5,096 nt of DNA from an uncultured bacterium. GTDB taxonomy: Bacteria; Actinomycetota; Coriobacteriia; Coriobacteriales; Coriobacteriaceae. The stretch is from positions 1 to 5,096 of the forward strand of contig CAJMSO010000155.1 of the NCBI GenBank assembly GCA_905216075.1. The letters run 5' to 3'. The translations under genes were made by a program, and so were the position numbers. Shown here piece after piece: positions 5,034 to 5,096 of the stretch; positions within the stretch are counted from its first letter, which is position 1, and each line of letters opens with the position of its first letter. The notes under the pieces were generated by a model that had not been told where the DNA came from, ran no database searches, and saw only the letters and a list, made by a program, of their open reading frames with translations.

Positions 5034-5088
5034 TCTCAATCTGTAACAGGTGGGCCGAAAAATGGACTCTAACTGTTACAGATCGAGA
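5034..5088. repeat. Hairpin unit 3 of the array
   Basis: Arms 5034-5048 and 5074-5088 pair at 14 of 15 positions (one A-C mismatch) with a 25-nt loop. The loop holds CCGAAAAATGG (5055-5065), which can form a tiny nested stem like that of unit 1. Eight bases remain after it before the window ends. Confidence 0.85.
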
Positions 5089-5096
5089 TGTTTGTG

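Larger units (their letters stand above)
4873..5088. repeat. Array of six alternating inverted 15-bp repeats at a 40-bp period
   Basis: The consensus TCTCGATCTGTAACA occurs in direct orientation at 4873-4887, 4954-4968 and 5034-5048, and inverted at 4913-4927, 4994-5008 and 5074-5088. Start-to-start distances are 40, 41, 40, 40 and 40 bp. Twelve of 15 positions are invariant; the other three (4, 5 and 8) vary only by transitions. Spacers are 25-26 bp and not identical, but four of five contain GGYCGA in the same orientation (4895, 4935, 4974, 5053). All three direct copies are preceded by TG and all three inverted copies are followed by T, so the duplicating unit is probably the 80-bp pair. 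There is no coding potential here. The bases from 4818 to 4872 show nothing recognisable. The array may continue beyond the window. Confidence 0.93.

Noticed and set aside
4873..5096. CRISPR array interpretation of the terminal repeats
   Set aside because: Repeats are only 15 bp, alternate in orientation, and the spacers share a motif; CRISPR repeats are longer and direct, and no cas gene is visible.

Overview
The window is a GC-rich bacterial chromosomal segment (codons mostly G/C-ending) with short intergenic gaps, GAAAGG-type ribosome-binding sites and compact intrinsic terminators. Codon style, a MsAcT-like SGNH hydrolase, a TIGR02452-type macrodomain protein and a Pit/DUF47 pair suggest a gut Actinomycetota of the class Coriobacteriia, plausibly Collinsella. 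That placement is inferred from resemblance, not from a marker gene. No rRNA, tRNA, transposase, phage gene or CRISPR array is visible.

Left part (1-1686): a minus-strand operon for phosphate uptake. A Pit-type transporter (387-1436) is followed by a PhoU-like DUF47 protein (319 down to 1, cut by the window edge). The 250-bp divergent region upstream holds an apparently unused Shine-Dalgarno sequence in the pit leader and, on the plus strand, a promoter whose predicted start falls on the next gene's ATG.

Middle part (1687-4138), plus strand: a 112-aa uncharacterised protein with a possibly leaderless mRNA; a seven-helix Bax-inhibitor-1 family membrane protein with its own promoter-like -10 box and a strong UUCG terminator; and a 380-aa protein with a microbial PARG / TIGR02452-type macrodomain. 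In the last protein the catalytic GGG-X7-QEE signature reads GGG-X7-QEA, and a second ligand-loop motif is also altered. Its fold is interrupted by an approximately 55-residue acidic Ala/Glu/Pro tract. It looks like a degenerate or repurposed ADP-ribose-binding protein.

Right part (4107-5096): a strong terminator sits directly before an SGNH-hydrolase gene (4158-4817), leaving almost no room for a separate promoter. The final 280 bases are non-coding. They contain the most striking structure of the window: six copies of a 15-bp repeat (consensus TCTCGATCTGTAACA) in strictly alternating orientation at a 40-bp period, forming three hairpin units with loops of exactly 25 nt. A directly oriented GGYCGA motif recurs at the same period in the spacers. 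The array may continue past the window end.

Apart from the phosphate operon, the genes look like independent single-gene transcription units and give no sign of a joint pathway.
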